This document shows positions 32,332 to 44,300 of a stretch of 64,000 nucleotides of DNA, piece after piece (within the stretch, counting starts at the first letter, position 1; each line of letters begins with the position of its first letter). The stretch is from positions 1,798,001-1,862,000 of the forward strand of contig CM056877.1 in the NCBI GenBank assembly GCA_029876055.1, written 5' to 3'. This DNA comes from Madurella fahalii. Lineage: Eukaryota; Ascomycota; Sordariomycetes; Sordariales. The position numbers and the translations under genes are program-made. The notes under the pieces are model-generated. The model made no database searches. It saw nothing but the letters and a program-made list of their open reading frames with translations, and was not told where the DNA came from.

Positions 32332-34275
32332 CTAATCCGCCTTTTTGTGTACCCCAGAGGTCGCAGCCCCTCCTCTTCCCCTAGCCGTCACCCCCTGGCC
32401 AAAACTCCTCCCCGAGGAGCCACTGGGCGCCCCAACCGCGGCCGTTGTCGCGACAGGTTCCAGCAAGCCCCCAGCATCCGACAGCGCGGAATCGTGCCGT
32501 CCATCCTCGCTATTGGTATCGGCCAACTCAATCAGATCCCCCGGCGGCGGAGACGCATAGAAGGACCTCCTCCGTGGGCCCAGAACAGGCGTGATGGGAC
32601 CCTGCTTGGCGCGCTCAAAAGCGCCCCGTAACCATGTCTCGATCGTCGCGGCGGCCTTGTCGAGCCCGGTGCCCTGCCGGCTGGCTGATGCGGCGTCACG
32701 GCCCTCCTCAAAAGGGCTCTCGACGATGGCCATGGGCGCGCTGTCGTCTGGCTTGGTAAACCCGAACCGCGCGCTCTCAGATCCCATGATGGACATGGAC
32801 GGCAAAAAGTCCATGTTCAGCCCAGGCAGGTGCTTGCTGGCCCACGTGTTGAAGTAGTCCCTTTCTGGGCCAGGCGCGCGCACGTGTCTGCCGAGGGAGC
32901 CGACACCACCGGGGCGGCGCATCCATGCTGGCCTGGCGTCGTCGCTGGCGCCGGTGCTACTCAGGCGGCTCCGGGATACCGAGGCGGAGGACGCGTCGCC
33001 TTGGGAGGGACTACGCGTTGAGCGGTTGGCTAAGATGCTCGCTTGGCGGGATGAGCTACTGCGGGGGCTCTCGAGCGCCGCCTCGGAGAGGGTGACGCTT
33101 GGCAGGTCGACGGATCCTCGGGGAGTAGATAACGTTGATGCTGTTTGCATGCTTTTCTTCCGTCGCGGCGGAAAGTAGCCCATTGCTTTTCGCGGTAACC
33201 GGCCAACTTCAACAGGGTGTGTGTGCGAGTCTATCGAGACCCACCTGACGTGCGCCCATGGTCTGTCGCCGTCGTTAGGCTTGGTTTCAACCAAGGCGTT
33301 CCCGTTTGAGGGGCTAGTGAAAAACCCGTCCTGCGTGCTGTGGCCGTCTCCGCCGAATGGGTCGGTTGTATCCGGAGTCCGGCAGAGGAGGTCGATTGTT
33401 GATGATGGGTTGGCTGGTGGCTCGCAAGGGCGCCCCTTCACCTCGCACGCGTCCACCGGTATGGCCAACCATTTCCGTACTTGGATGTTGTCTCGTGACC
33501 ATAGCCCGTTAGCCTTCCTAAAAGCGTCTTCTCGACATCGGTATTTGAGCACGATTCCTGCGTATGTGTCCGTGGGCTGGACGTGGTGAATATAGGCCAG
33601 ATACTCCTCCGTATCTTGACTCTGAGGCGTCTCCCGCGCGATTTCATCCGAGTTCCGCTTCTTGAACTTTCCCATGATATCTAGCCCTCCGTTGACACCT
33701 TCGTGGCTCTCAAGCACCCTCGCTGTTCTCATAGCCTTCAAGGTAGCCTCCCGCTTTGCGAGCGATCCCGCTGCGATCTCGGCCGCGCGCAGTCTCCCCT
33801 CGTCCGGAGGTTCCGGTCCCCAGCTACTGGTGCCATGGCCGTCTCTGTAGCTGCCCTGCCTATTCGGTTTCCTTGCCCCGCTCGCATCCCGGCTGCGCGG
33901 CTGACGTGACTCCCCGCTAAGCACCGACCCGCCGCTGGTCAGGAGCGAAGACGCCAAGTCCTGGACCGATGCCCAGCTCGGAGCCCATGAGCTGTCGAGG
34001 AATCCACGGCTAGGGCCCGAGCTCCTTGCTCGAGCAGGACTCCGCGCAACCTCGGTTCTGGAATTGTTCCTCCCAGTTACGGAACCTATGTGTTCGGCCG
34101 GGATAGGCGTCGCACCGCGATTGGGAGACCGGCTCGGACTGGATAAGGCCGAGGACGATCCGGCATCACCCTGAGTGCTGAGAAGACGTCGGTTTCGTGG
34201 ACGTACAGATGCCGTGTCTGAGTCTCGTGTGGCTTGCAGGTGTGTGCTTGAGGAGGCATGTTGCGAGGGGATCAT
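32332..34275 (-). CDS. Intracellular LysM-domain protein
   Basis: A single exon encodes 647 residues. There is no signal peptide or membrane segment. The N-terminal ~200 residues are Ser/Arg-rich and probably disordered. A LysM module follows at about 230-275: YIHHVQPTDTYAGIVLKYRC, then DAFRKANGLWSRDNIQVRKW, then LAIPVDAC. The C-terminal half is again low-complexity and phosphorylation-prone (Ser, Arg, Pro). Its layout resembles conserved fungal proteins with one cytosolic LysM rather than secreted chitin-binding effectors. Function is not known. The open frame extends to a TTG at 34341, but the first in-frame ATG is 34275; an ATG-started seven-codon uORF (34330-34353) precedes it. The gene is divergent from SMC2. 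Confidence 0.8.
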   Translation of the reverse strand: MIPSQHASSSTHLQATRDSDTASVRPRNRRLLSTQGDAGSSSALSSPSRSPNRGATPIPAEHIGSVTGRNNSRTEVARSPARARSSGPSRGFLDSSWAPSWASVQDLASSLLTSGGSVLSGESRQPRSRDASGARKPNRQGSYRDGHGTSSWGPEPPDEGRLRAAEIAAGSLAKREATLKAMRTARVLESHEGVNGGLDIMGKFKKRNSDEIARETPQSQDTEEYLAYIHHVQPTDTYAGIVLKYRCREDAFRKANGLWSRDNIQVRKWLAIPVDACEVKGRPCEPPANPSSTIDLLCRTPDTTDPFGGDGHSTQDGFFTSPSNGNALVETKPNDGDRPWAHVRWVSIDSHTHPVEVGRLPRKAMGYFPPRRKKSMQTASTLSTPRGSVDLPSVTLSEAALESPRSSSSRQASILANRSTRSPSQGDASSASVSRSRLSSTGASDDARPAWMRRPGGVGSLGRHVRAPGPERDYFNTWASKHLPGLNMDFLPSMSIMGSESARFGFTKPDDSAPMAIVESPFEEGRDAASASRQGTGLDKAAATIETWLRGAFERAKQGPITPVLGPRRRSFYASPPPGDLIELADTNSEDGRHDSALSDAGGLLEPVATTAAVGAPSGSSGRSFGQGVTARGRGGAATSGVHKKAD

Positions 34276-35376
34276 TGCCTCGGGCTCAACGCGCGGCGAT
34301 GACAGCGATAACGGAAGAGCATCAGATCGCAGGCGAGTCAATCATTGAACCGTGCGCTTGATGTCGAGAGGTTCCGCAACCACGCCGCAGTGCCCGGCTG
34401 TATATGCTGGCCACGAGTGTTGGGAAGGCTTTCCCTCCGGCTTTCGATAGCTTTCGCGGTTAAACGTGGCGGCGATTTCCAACCCGGAGAGGCCAAGAAC
34501 CAATGGCGGTTACGGCAATCGGGAAATGTAATCGGTTAAACGACCCGGTCTCTTCAGGGCGCGTACATCGACGAAACGGGGTGTGGGCACAGGCTGAGCC
34601 CAAAGCGATGCAAGGCATTCAGAAGACAGATGCGGTTCTGAAGAGTTCTTGGAAGGTCTGACGACGTATCCCCCTCGGAGGGCTCTGGGGTTCCAGTTGG
34701 GGCAACAGGCGGCCGCGGCCCCTGGGCCTGCGCTAGGGATCCATGCATAGGCCGATCGCTTTCGACCAAGTGGCCAATGACGGCCAGGAGCCAGGCTGAT
34801 GGCATCCGCAACGATGATGCAACACCCACATTTCCACCTCCTTACCGGGGTTGACTGCTACAGCAGACAACTCAATACCGCAAATTCGAGGCAACTGCAG
34901 TGTTGAAGAAGGTTGATTTTCGTAGGAATGGCATCCCTGAATTTTGCAGTCTACCGGGGCTTATGGGCGGAACACTTTGGTAATCTATCATAGCATATAC
35001 CGTACGCAGTTGGCATTCTGCAACAAGGCCACCAGGTATACGTAGTTACCGACGGAGCCTTCACCGAGGTACAGTATACTAGGTATCCAAACCTATCACA
35101 CTGTAACACAGCCCACGGATTACATACACTCTTCGTCACGGAGGGAGGGCAGCGCCAGCGCACAGGCCACGAATCCAGCTTATCCCAAGTTGCGACGCAC
35201 GTGCCAGCGTGCCGCGGGGTGACAGCCCAACGGAAAAAGTAAACAAATACATTCGGTTGGAGGGGCCCGGCTTTGAAATCCGTTTTGCGACTGTGCGGCT
35301 TTGCGAACTGTGCGCGCCATCCTCGAGTCCCGAATCGACGCGCAGCAACAGAACGGGGCCCTTCGGCAACGCCGCC
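34276..35376. promoter_or_regulatory. Divergent region between LysM gene and SMC2
   Basis: These 1.1 kb lie between outward-facing starts. I see no gene; frames are under 100 codons and unlike known proteins. No named regulatory site is supported. Confidence 0.4.
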
Positions 35377-38300
35377 ATGAGGGTGACGGAACTGATTATC
35401 GACGTACGTCTACTCCGCGACAACGCGACAATCGAAGTTTTTGCTTTTCGAACCGCTGACCCCCGCTGCAGGGCTTCAAGTCGTACGCCGTCCGTACGGT
35501 AATATCGGGATGGTACTTTTGCTCGGTTCCAGACGGTCAAGCAGACGCTAAATGATAGGTGCAGGGACGAGAGCTTCAACTCCATTACTGGCCTCAATGG
35601 CAGCGGCAAGTCCAACATCTTGGACGCCATCTGTTTCGTTCTGGGCATCACAAACATGTCCACAGTCCGCGCGCAGAACCTGCAGGTGAGACGAAATGCG
35701 CACATCTTCACCCCCCGAGTTCGCCTGCTGACCCCCATCGGCAGGATCTCATCTACAAGCGTGGCCAGGCCGGCGTCACCAAGGCTAGCGTTACCATCGT
35801 CTTCGACAACAGGGACAAAAAGCGGTCGCCCATCGGGTTCGAGGAGTATGCGACAATCAGTGTCACACGCCAGATTGTGCTTGGCGGTACTACCAAATAC
35901 CTGATAAACGGCCATCGCGCGCAGCAGCAGACCGTGCAGAACCTGTTCCAGTCGGTCCAGCTGAACATCAACAACCCGAATTTCCTGATCATGCAGGGCC
36001 GCATTACCAAGGTGCTGAACATGAAGGCCGTCGAGATTCTCGCCATGATCGAGGAGGCGGCAGGAACAAGAATGTTCGAGGACCGGAGGGACAAGGCTCT
36101 CAAGACGATGGCGAAGAAGGAGATGAAGCTCCAGGAGATCACCGAGTTGCTCCGCGACGAAATCGAACCGAAGCTAGAAAAGCTACGCACCGAGAAGCGC
36201 GCCTTTCTCGACTTCCAACAGACGCAAAACGACCTCGAGCGGCTGACCAGGATCGTGGTGGCTTACAAGTATGTCCACTATCAGGAGAGGTTGAAAGAGT
36301 CGGCCTCAGATCTTGAAGCGAAGAAGCAGCGCCAGAAGGACTTGGAAGAATCTGCAGCACGGCTCAAGAGCGAGATATCGCATCTAGAGGAAGACGTGCA
36401 AAAGATCAAGGCTCAGCGCGACAAGGAATTGCGCAAGGGTGGCAAGGCTCAGGCGCTCGAGGATGCCGTCAAGAAGCACTCCAACGAGCTGGTCCGGCTC
36501 GCGACTGTCGTGGATCTCAAGCAGAGCAGTATGGCAGAGGAGAAGGAGCGGAGGAAAGCTTGCGAGAAGACGGTGACCGAACTGGAGGCGAGCCTGAAGG
36601 AAAAAACCAAGGCGTACGAGAAGATCAAGGCAAAGTACGACGCTGCAAAAGAGGCGGCAGAGAAGCAGAGTCAGGAGGCAGAGTCGAAAGAGGAGCTGCT
36701 CCAGACCTTGCAGACCGGTGTTGCATCCAAGGAAGGACAAGAAAACGGATATCAAGGGCAGCTGCAAGACGCCAGGAACCGAGCCACGGCGGCCGTGACG
36801 GAGCAGGAGCAGGCAAAGATCAAAATAGCTCATCTCGAGAAGCGGATAAAGGAAGAGGAACCCCGCGCAAAGAAGGCAAAGGAGCAAAACGCCGGCCTAC
36901 TCAAGGACCTCGAGGGACTAAAGTACCAGGCCCAGAGATTGGAAAAGGAACTGGGCAAACTTGGCTTCCAGCCCGGTTCGGAGGAGGAGATGTACAAGCA
37001 AGAGAGCTCGCTGCAGCAAACCATCCGGAACCTGCGGCAGGAAGCCGATGCTCTGAAGCGCAAGGTCGCCAACATCGACTTCAACTACGCCGACCCGGTA
37101 CCCAATTTCGACAGGTCAAAGGTCAAAGGTCTGGTGGCACAGTTGTTCACTCTTGACAAGCAATTCACAAAGGCCGGCACAGCACTCGAAATCTGCGCAG
37201 GCGGGCGGCTGTATAACGTCGTCGTGGACACCGAAGTCACCGGCACGCAGCTACTGCAGGGCGGAAAGCTTCGGAAGCGCGTGACTATTATCCCCCTGAA
37301 CAAGATCGCTGCCTTCAGGGCCTCTGCGCAGACGATCGCGACAGCGCAGAGGATATGCCCTGGGAAAGTCGACCTGGCCCTGTCACTGGTGGGGTACGAC
37401 GAGGAAGTGTCGGCGGCCATGGAGTATGTGTTTGGCAATACCCTGATCTGTGCGGATGCGGAGACGGCCAAGCGAGTGACGTTCGATCCCAACGTAAGGA
37501 TGCGGAGCATCACGCTAGAAGGCGATGCCTACGACCCCTCTGGGACGCTTTCCGGCGGCAGCGCGCCTAACTCGAGTGGCGTTCTAGTCACTCTGCAGAA
37601 GCTCAACGAGATTACAAGACAGCTCAGAGAAGCGGAAACATCGCTCGGCCAGGTGCAGTCGTACATCGCCCGGGAGAAGTCCAAGCTTGATCAGGCCAAG
37701 AGGATAAAGCAGGAGCTGGATCTCAAAGCGCACGAGATTAAGCTTGGAGAGGAGCAGATTAGCGGCAACTCATCGTCTTCCATCATCCAGGAGGTTGAGA
37801 ATATGAAAGAGACGATCGCGCAGCTCAAGCAATCAGTTCTAGAGGCCAAGAACCGGCAAGCCGAGGCCAACGCGGACGTTAAGAGGATCGAGAAGGATAT
37901 GAAGGACTTTGATAACAACAAAGACGCCAAATTGATCGAGCTCCAAGCGTCACTCGACAAACTCCGCGCTTCCCTCGAAAAGATGAACTCGTCCAACAAG
38001 GCACTGCAAAAGGAATTACAAGGGGCGCAACTCGACTCGGAGCAGGTCTCAGCCGACCTCGCTGCTGCGCGGGAGCAACTGCAAGAGATTGACCTCGCCA
38101 TCAAGGCCCAACAACAAGAGATCGAAGATCTCGTCGGGCAGCAGAACAAGGTCAAGGAAACGCACGACGCCGCGCAGGCCCAGCTCGACGAAGAGCGCAC
38201 CAAGCTACACGTCTTTGACGACGAGCTCCGCGCGCTTGAGGAAGCCATGCGGTCCAAGAACGCGCGCATCACCGAGGAAGGCCTCGAGAAGCAGAAGATC

Positions 38301-39191
38301 GGCCACCAGATCGAGAAGTTCCACAAGGAGCAGCAGGGCGTCGCCGAGGCCGCGGCCAAACTCGAGAGGGACCACGAGTGGATCGCCGACGCGCGCGACC
38401 AGTTCGGCCGCACGGGCACCCCCTACGACTTCAAGGGCCAGAACATCGCCGAGTGTAACGCGACGCTGCGCAATCTGACGGAGCGCAGCCAGGGCCTGCG
38501 CAAGAAGATCAACCCCAAGGTCATGAACATGATCGACAGCGTCGAGAAAAAGGAGGTGTCGCTCAAGCACATGATGAAGACGGTCATCCGTGACAAGCGC
38601 AAAATCGAGGAGACCATCATCAGCCTGGACGACTACAAGAAGAAGGCGCTGCAGGAGACGTGGGAAAAGGTTAATGCCGACTTTGGTCAGATCTTCAACG
38701 AGCTGTTGCCGGGGAGCTTCGCCAAGCTCGACCCTCCCGAGGGCAAGACCATCAGCGACGGGTTGGAGGTCAAGGTCTGCCTGGGCAAGGTGTGGAAGCA
38801 GAGCCTGACGGAACTGAGCGGTGGCCAACGGTTCGTCTACTTTCCCCCCTCCCCCTTTTTACCGTTTTGTCTATTTGTTTTTTCTTTATTTTTTTCTCTC
38901 TTTTAATATCTAACCATCTCCAACAGCTCCCTCATCGCCCTATCCCTGATCATGGCCCTCCTCCAATTCAAGCCGGCGCCCATGTACATCCTGGACGAGG
39001 TGGATGCGGCGCTGGACCTGTCGCACACGCAAAACATTGGCCGTCTCATCAAGACGCGCTTCAAAGGCTCCCAGTTCATCGTCGTGTCCCTCAAGGACGG
39101 CATGTTCCAGAACGCAAACCGCATCTTTAGGACGCGGTTCAGCGAGGGGACGAGTATGGTGCAGGCGTTGACACCGGCTGATCTGAGGTGA
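35377..39191 (+). CDS. smc2: SMC2, condensin ATPase subunit
   Basis: Exons 35377-35403, 35472-35512, 35565-35685, 35745-38830 and 38927-39191 give 1179 residues, the normal SMC2 size. The N-terminus is MRVTELIIDGFKSYA, with Walker A GLNGSGKS (about 32-39) and the SMC2-specific NLQDLIYKRGQAG. Two coiled-coil arms flank a hinge (about 500-670: VKGLVAQLFTLDKQFT to SGTLSGGSAPNSSG). The C-terminal head has the ABC signature LSGGQ (about 1087-1091) just before the last intron, then YILDEVDAALD as Walker B. SMC2 pairs with SMC4 in condensin to compact mitotic chromosomes. The start and four introns follow from the conserved SMC2 N- and C-termini. Identification is firm. Confidence 0.97.
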
Positions 39192-39205
39192 TTAGGGTGA
39201 TGTCC

Positions 39206-39250
<45 letters not shown>

Positions 39251-39614
39251 GGAGGAAGAGGTGGGGCAGGTGAGGTCCGGGAGAATGCTCCGTGTATGTC
39301 GGCTGTTAGTGTTGGTGTTGTTGCTGTTGCGGATGTGGGATGCGATATACTGCATGGGACTGCTTAGGAGTCTGGGGGTCTCTTGACTTTCTCAACAACA
39401 TGCGGCATCATGACTTGTTGGCTTTCCTTTTGCTCGACGGGTCTTACGGCAAGGGGGCGGTCTAGTACATGACATGACGTTGGCTACGATGACGAGGAAT
39501 ACTATGTCCGGTGTGTGATTTGTGTATTTGTTGACTTTTCGGTTTATCGTACCGTTTATCGGTCGTACTCAACGATCTAGCCATCTACCCTCTGGAAGCT
39601 TCCTGGTGCCCGGC
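39192..39614. other. Convergent 3' region between SMC2 and MOSC genes
   Basis: These 423 bp hold the SMC2 3' end with a long TG repeat and the MOSC 3' end. No gene is present. Confidence 0.5.
39207..39249. repeat. (TG)n microsatellite, about 21 units
   Basis: An uninterrupted TG dinucleotide run of about 43 bp starts some 15 bp after the SMC2 stop codon, so it lies in the 3' UTR. Repeats of this length are normally length-polymorphic. Confidence 0.93.
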
Positions 39615-41340
39615 TTATTGCTTGATATATGAATGGCTGCCTCGCTCCAGCACATCGACCGACATTCCCACCTCGACCCAGCTCTCCATGTCCTCGGGCA
39701 CGTCCGTCTTGTCAAAAAGGGGAGTCATTTGCATGCCGAGACAGCCCTTACGTTTGGCGCCTTCGTCTACCTCTCTAAATTTCCTCAGCGACTTATCGGG
39801 CTCCACCGGGTGGCGATGACCGTTATCTTGGTCTACATTGGGCATTTTGCAGCTAGAAAGGGGAATCAAAACATCAGTCCTGTAAGAGCCGAGAGAGAGG
39901 GTGATCCCTAATGGGCGGTCAATTCGACCAGACGGTGGGTAACACGCACCGAACTGTCCGACAAGACACATGGAATGTCGACGCATCCCGCTTGCTGCCG
40001 GGCCCCGGCACGAACCGTATCTTCTTCCAGGTTTCTTCGTCATAGGGAGCGTCGCCGCCGTCCACTAGGAAAGGGTGTCAACCGTTGTGGAGCCATTGGC
40101 CGCTGCAGTAAACAAGGGGGTTGGAGGTGCAGGTAGTATTGAAGCGGGACACAGGCCCCCCACCCCACTCAGAGCCGACTGAACTCACCGACAATGTTGG
40201 CTCGGAACCTCCTGGGATCGAGGTCCTTGATAGCCTCGTCCTTGTCGATCTTGGCATCCAAATCTCGAACACTCGAGGTGTTCAGGAGGTGCAGGGGATA
40301 CTGCACGTCGTTTCCAACGCGGTCACAGGTCGGTCAGCCTCCGCTGGAGCTAAACAAGAAATCGGGCCATTTGTCGAAACAGAGTGTGGGGGGGAAGAGG
40401 GGGTGTGGTGGGTGGTGATGATCCTCACAGCATCTTGAAAGCCAGTAACAGGCTGGTAGCCCGCCTCGTCCACGGTGGGTGCACAGCGGTAGACATGTCG
40501 TAATCGGCCCGGGTCGATACGAAAAATGCCGAGCCTGTTGCTCACGCCCAAATAGAGCCGGAGCTCCCGAGGTAGATCCGACTCCATGTTGAGCGCCGTG
40601 ACCGTGTCTTTCCAGATGGTTACCTGCTCGTAGGTATATCCCCGGGCTTCGATTTCCTCTTGCGGAGGGAAGGCGACGGGCAGGAGCAGCTCCTTTTCCG
40701 GAAGCGCATGCCGGCCTCGGGCAATCTTCGCGGCCACCCAGCTCAGAGCGCCGCGCAGACCCGGTTCCCGCCATGGGAACCGGACGAGCAGGAAGGGGTC
40801 GGAGACCTTAGAGGACCGGCCCTGGGCTTTGGCGACGTCGGGGACGTAGAGGTCCACCTTGACAGTGGCCAGGAGGGGGAACTGGCGCTGCGTGATGAAC
40901 TCCCATTTGTGCGCCTGCGTTTCCTCGGGCGTGGCCTGCACGCCGACGGGGAAAGGGCTCTTGAGCTGGGCAAAGGTGTAGAGGCGGTCAAACTCCAGGC
41001 CCGTTGGCAGCACCTTGCTCTGGCGGACCTCGATGCCGCTGCACGACTTGACCGGGTATATCCAGAGACTGCGGATCTTGCACGGCTGTTCGGCGCCGCT
41101 CTTCACCGGGAGATTAGGGCCTGCAGCATCCCGGCGCTGCTGTCTTTGCAGGCCGGATTCCGCCGGCGCCAGGCCGACTCGAGCATGTGTTTCAAGGAGG
41201 GCATCACGCTGCGAAGGCGGAACCGGCGGGAAGTAGATGAACAGAGGCAGGAGAAAGACGAAAAGGGTGATGAGAAGCAAGAATGCGCCTGAAGCGTCAA
41301 GAATCGGGCCGCTCCGCAGCACGGCACTCTCCCCCTCCAT
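39615..41340 (-). CDS. Membrane-anchored MOSC-domain molybdenum enzyme (mARC-like)
   Basis: Exons 40429-41340, 40189-40300, 39950-40064 and 39615-39852 give 458 residues. One hydrophobic anchor lies at about 19-38 (GAFLLLITLFVFLLPLFIYF). The MOSC N-terminal beta barrel begins with CKIRSLWIYPVKSCSGIEV, and the MOSC core includes FHVSCRTVRCKMPNVDQD, which holds the cysteine expected to bind molybdenum cofactor. The C-terminal KCLGMQM-like element reads KGCLGMQMTPLF. Related proteins reduce N-hydroxylated substrates with cytochrome b5 partners. The anchor suggests the outer mitochondrial or ER membrane; which one is not decided by sequence. Phases of all three introns fit the conserved C-terminal segment. 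Confidence 0.88.
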
Positions 41341-44300
41341 TGCCGATGTGTCGGCGAGCTGCTGCTTGCTTCTGCCGCAATTTGGTTCGGGATTTGACAG
41401 TCGCCAGCCGTGTACGGTACCTATTCTGTATGTGTACGGACCGCAGTTAGCACTTGGGTGCTGCAGCGTCCAATTCTTTGTGGGTTTTGGGGTTGGGGTT
41501 AGGTGGGTGCCATTGGCATCCCGTGTCCTCCCCCGCTGGATAACTGCATACGGTACTGTACTGTACATTACATACATACGTGAGCTAACGGTACTGCACA
41601 GGGCCCGCAATTACGGGGCTTTGCACTGCCCGAGTCCCGGCTTACGGGGCACGGACCAAACCAAACTGGAAACCCCTTATTTATGCACAGATTTTTCCAG
41701 GTAACCACCACGACCACCACCACCTCGCCTACCAGCAGTCGACAGACTGCAACTCCAACTCTAGGCGGTATGTATGTACAATGCGCCATTCATCATGCGA
41801 CCCGTGCTGCGGCATCGATATTAGATCACCTCCGACGGGGAAATACCAAAATAGAACCTGTCCGGCAGCAGACCCGAATTGGCCCGCGCCCACAAGCATA
41901 CAGGCTGCTTCGTCAACTTGAAACTCGAACGTAGGCAGTGGTAGGTCAAAGGTTAAAAAGGTGTCGAGACCCCAACTGAGAGCGGTGACCAGCGCCTCTC
42001 CAGAATTCCCGGCGGAAGAAGCCCCCATCGTCCCGGCACTTTGACGTAGGGCTGCAGCCAACTGGCTTTAACCCCGCCGACCCGATTTGCTGCCGTCATT
42101 CTACCCCCTCAGAAGGCGCAGTGGTTGGATCTGCGATCCCATGGGTTTCCAACCGGGTCTGTGTCCGGGCTTCAGTCTGTGCCATTGCGCCGCTGGCTCC
42201 TGTTGCCCTGAGAACCGGTACGCCGGGATTGCGCCCCGAAATCAGCGGGGCCGGAGCCGGCATCCCCATGGTGCCGGGGAGGAAGAATGCTGAGGCCAAT
42301 GCACGGCCATATGTGATGGCTATGTATTCCCACATCCGCTAATTAACACCCGGCTACTTCCACGACCGGTTCTGGCAGTCCTTTTTTGCGCGGCGTGGTG
42401 TAAGTGTGCTTGTCGCGCCACCAGCGTCGCATCCATGAAACCCCCGGGTGGTCTGGGCGGCGCAAGCTCCATCCCGCTCCGCGGCGTTGGGAGTTGTGCT
42501 CAAGAGCTTTTAGTCAGTGCGTGATATAACAACAATAACAGATCGGTAGGCGGAAGCCGGGTGTTGGGCGGTCGCCAGATAAAACCCGCCCGAGAGGTAA
42601 CGCGCTTTGCACAAAAACCCCCATCATCATTGGTCCGAGGTAACTGCAACATCGGTCATGAAGGCCTCGTTTAGGAGACGACGCTCAGGAGATGCTGGGC
42701 GAGACAGGGCCAGGAGTATTGCCGCCGTCGGGAGGCCTGATATTATGCCCTTTTCTCAAATTGGTCTTGATATCTCGGGGCGAGGCCATGGCCCGCGAAG
42801 AAGTCGGTCTGTCAATACCGGCCACTACTTTGGCTAACCCCCATTGGCCGCCTGGCTAGCTGCAGAGACCCGGTTTGGGGGAAAGACACAATACAAGTGT
42901 GGCGTTGGCCTCGAAGGGGCGACAGGGATGAGTGTTGTACCGCCGCTCGCCTCACTGTCAGCTCGGTAGCCGACGAGGTCATGCTGTGAGGCGGCTGAGC
43001 AGCAGTGACGTCGGGAATTGCACCGTCTCTAACGACTTCACCTGGAACGTCAAAATACATGCCCCCGTGCCATTGGACAACCAGCAATGCCGATGGCAGG
43101 CTGCGGAGGTGCTTGAGCCAGGCCGGGCCAACGCGTGCTGCAGGCGAAATGAGGCTATAATAAACAGACTCGATCATAGCAAACAGCAGTTAGTTAGTTA
43201 CCCTTCCGATCCCTGCGTGCGACTTGGATACCCAATGTGTCGACATCTCTGGAGTGCGGCAACAGCCGCGATGTACAGGACAGTAGAAGACTATCCAGAA
43301 GGGCGGGGACGGTAATATTGGATGATGAAGGCCAATCAATGCCGCGAAATTACAGCTAAGCAAGTCTCATTGCTCGTTATGGCCACAACCAGAGACCGAG
43401 AAATGCCTCGGATCCGCACTGACCGAGGGGAGATAGTTCCTACAGATGTGGATCCGGTAAATGGTAATCCTATCCCTGGTGTCTAAGAGTATGGATGAGT
43501 TCTGATAATGTGCGGCGCGGCGCTAAATAATTGAACAGCATGAAAGCCGCAATGTCTCCATGAGCAACCGCGGCGTCACCAGTGTCAATGAATGTGAACA
43601 CCTCGTGTACATTAGAACCAACCATCCAGGCTCCACACCGTACTGAGGCTCGCTGCTGGTGAGGCTTGGAGGACTGATGGGAAAGAAAATTAAGAGAAGC
43701 CGATCGAGCGAGGTGAAAATTGCATGATAATGCAGCGCCAAGCTGAAGGAGAATAACGCAACGCGCCACTTCGGCACCTCTTGACATGAAGATCAGTAGG
43801 CTTCTGTGGTAAAGACATCATGTGTCCAGATGTCGCATGTGGCTTTTACTAGGGTTCATGCAGACCTCCCAGTGAGTCCGAGATTGACAGATGACGCCAG
43901 TGCGGCGGCCCCTGCAGCCGGCCCGGCGGCACAGACGCTCCGTCTAGTGGAATGGAAGTTCCGCCACCGGTTGCCCAGCTGGGACTTTGGCAGCTTTCTC
44001 ATCGACGACGAAAATCACAACTTCATACGGTATAGGTGGCTGTCAAACCAAGTCCGCGGCCCCTGTTTCGCAGCGAGCATGTGCGAGATGACGAGGTCAA
44101 GCCGGGGTTCAAGCTGCTGTTGCATGAATTTGGCTTGTCCCTAGAGCCAATATTCATTTCGACCGATTGTGGGCCGTTTTCAAGAGAGTCTGGAGGGCAC
44201 CAAGACGGCGGGCCGGGGGCCCAGTAATACGATAGCTCTACCTCATCTATGCGAATAGAATGAACAGATGAAAAAGAGCTATGCCGGATGGCTGAGCCCG

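Noticed and set aside
40020..40064. Apparent frameshift in the MOSC third exon
   Set aside because: Careful recount showed the conserved frame is continuous; the first count was wrong by one base.
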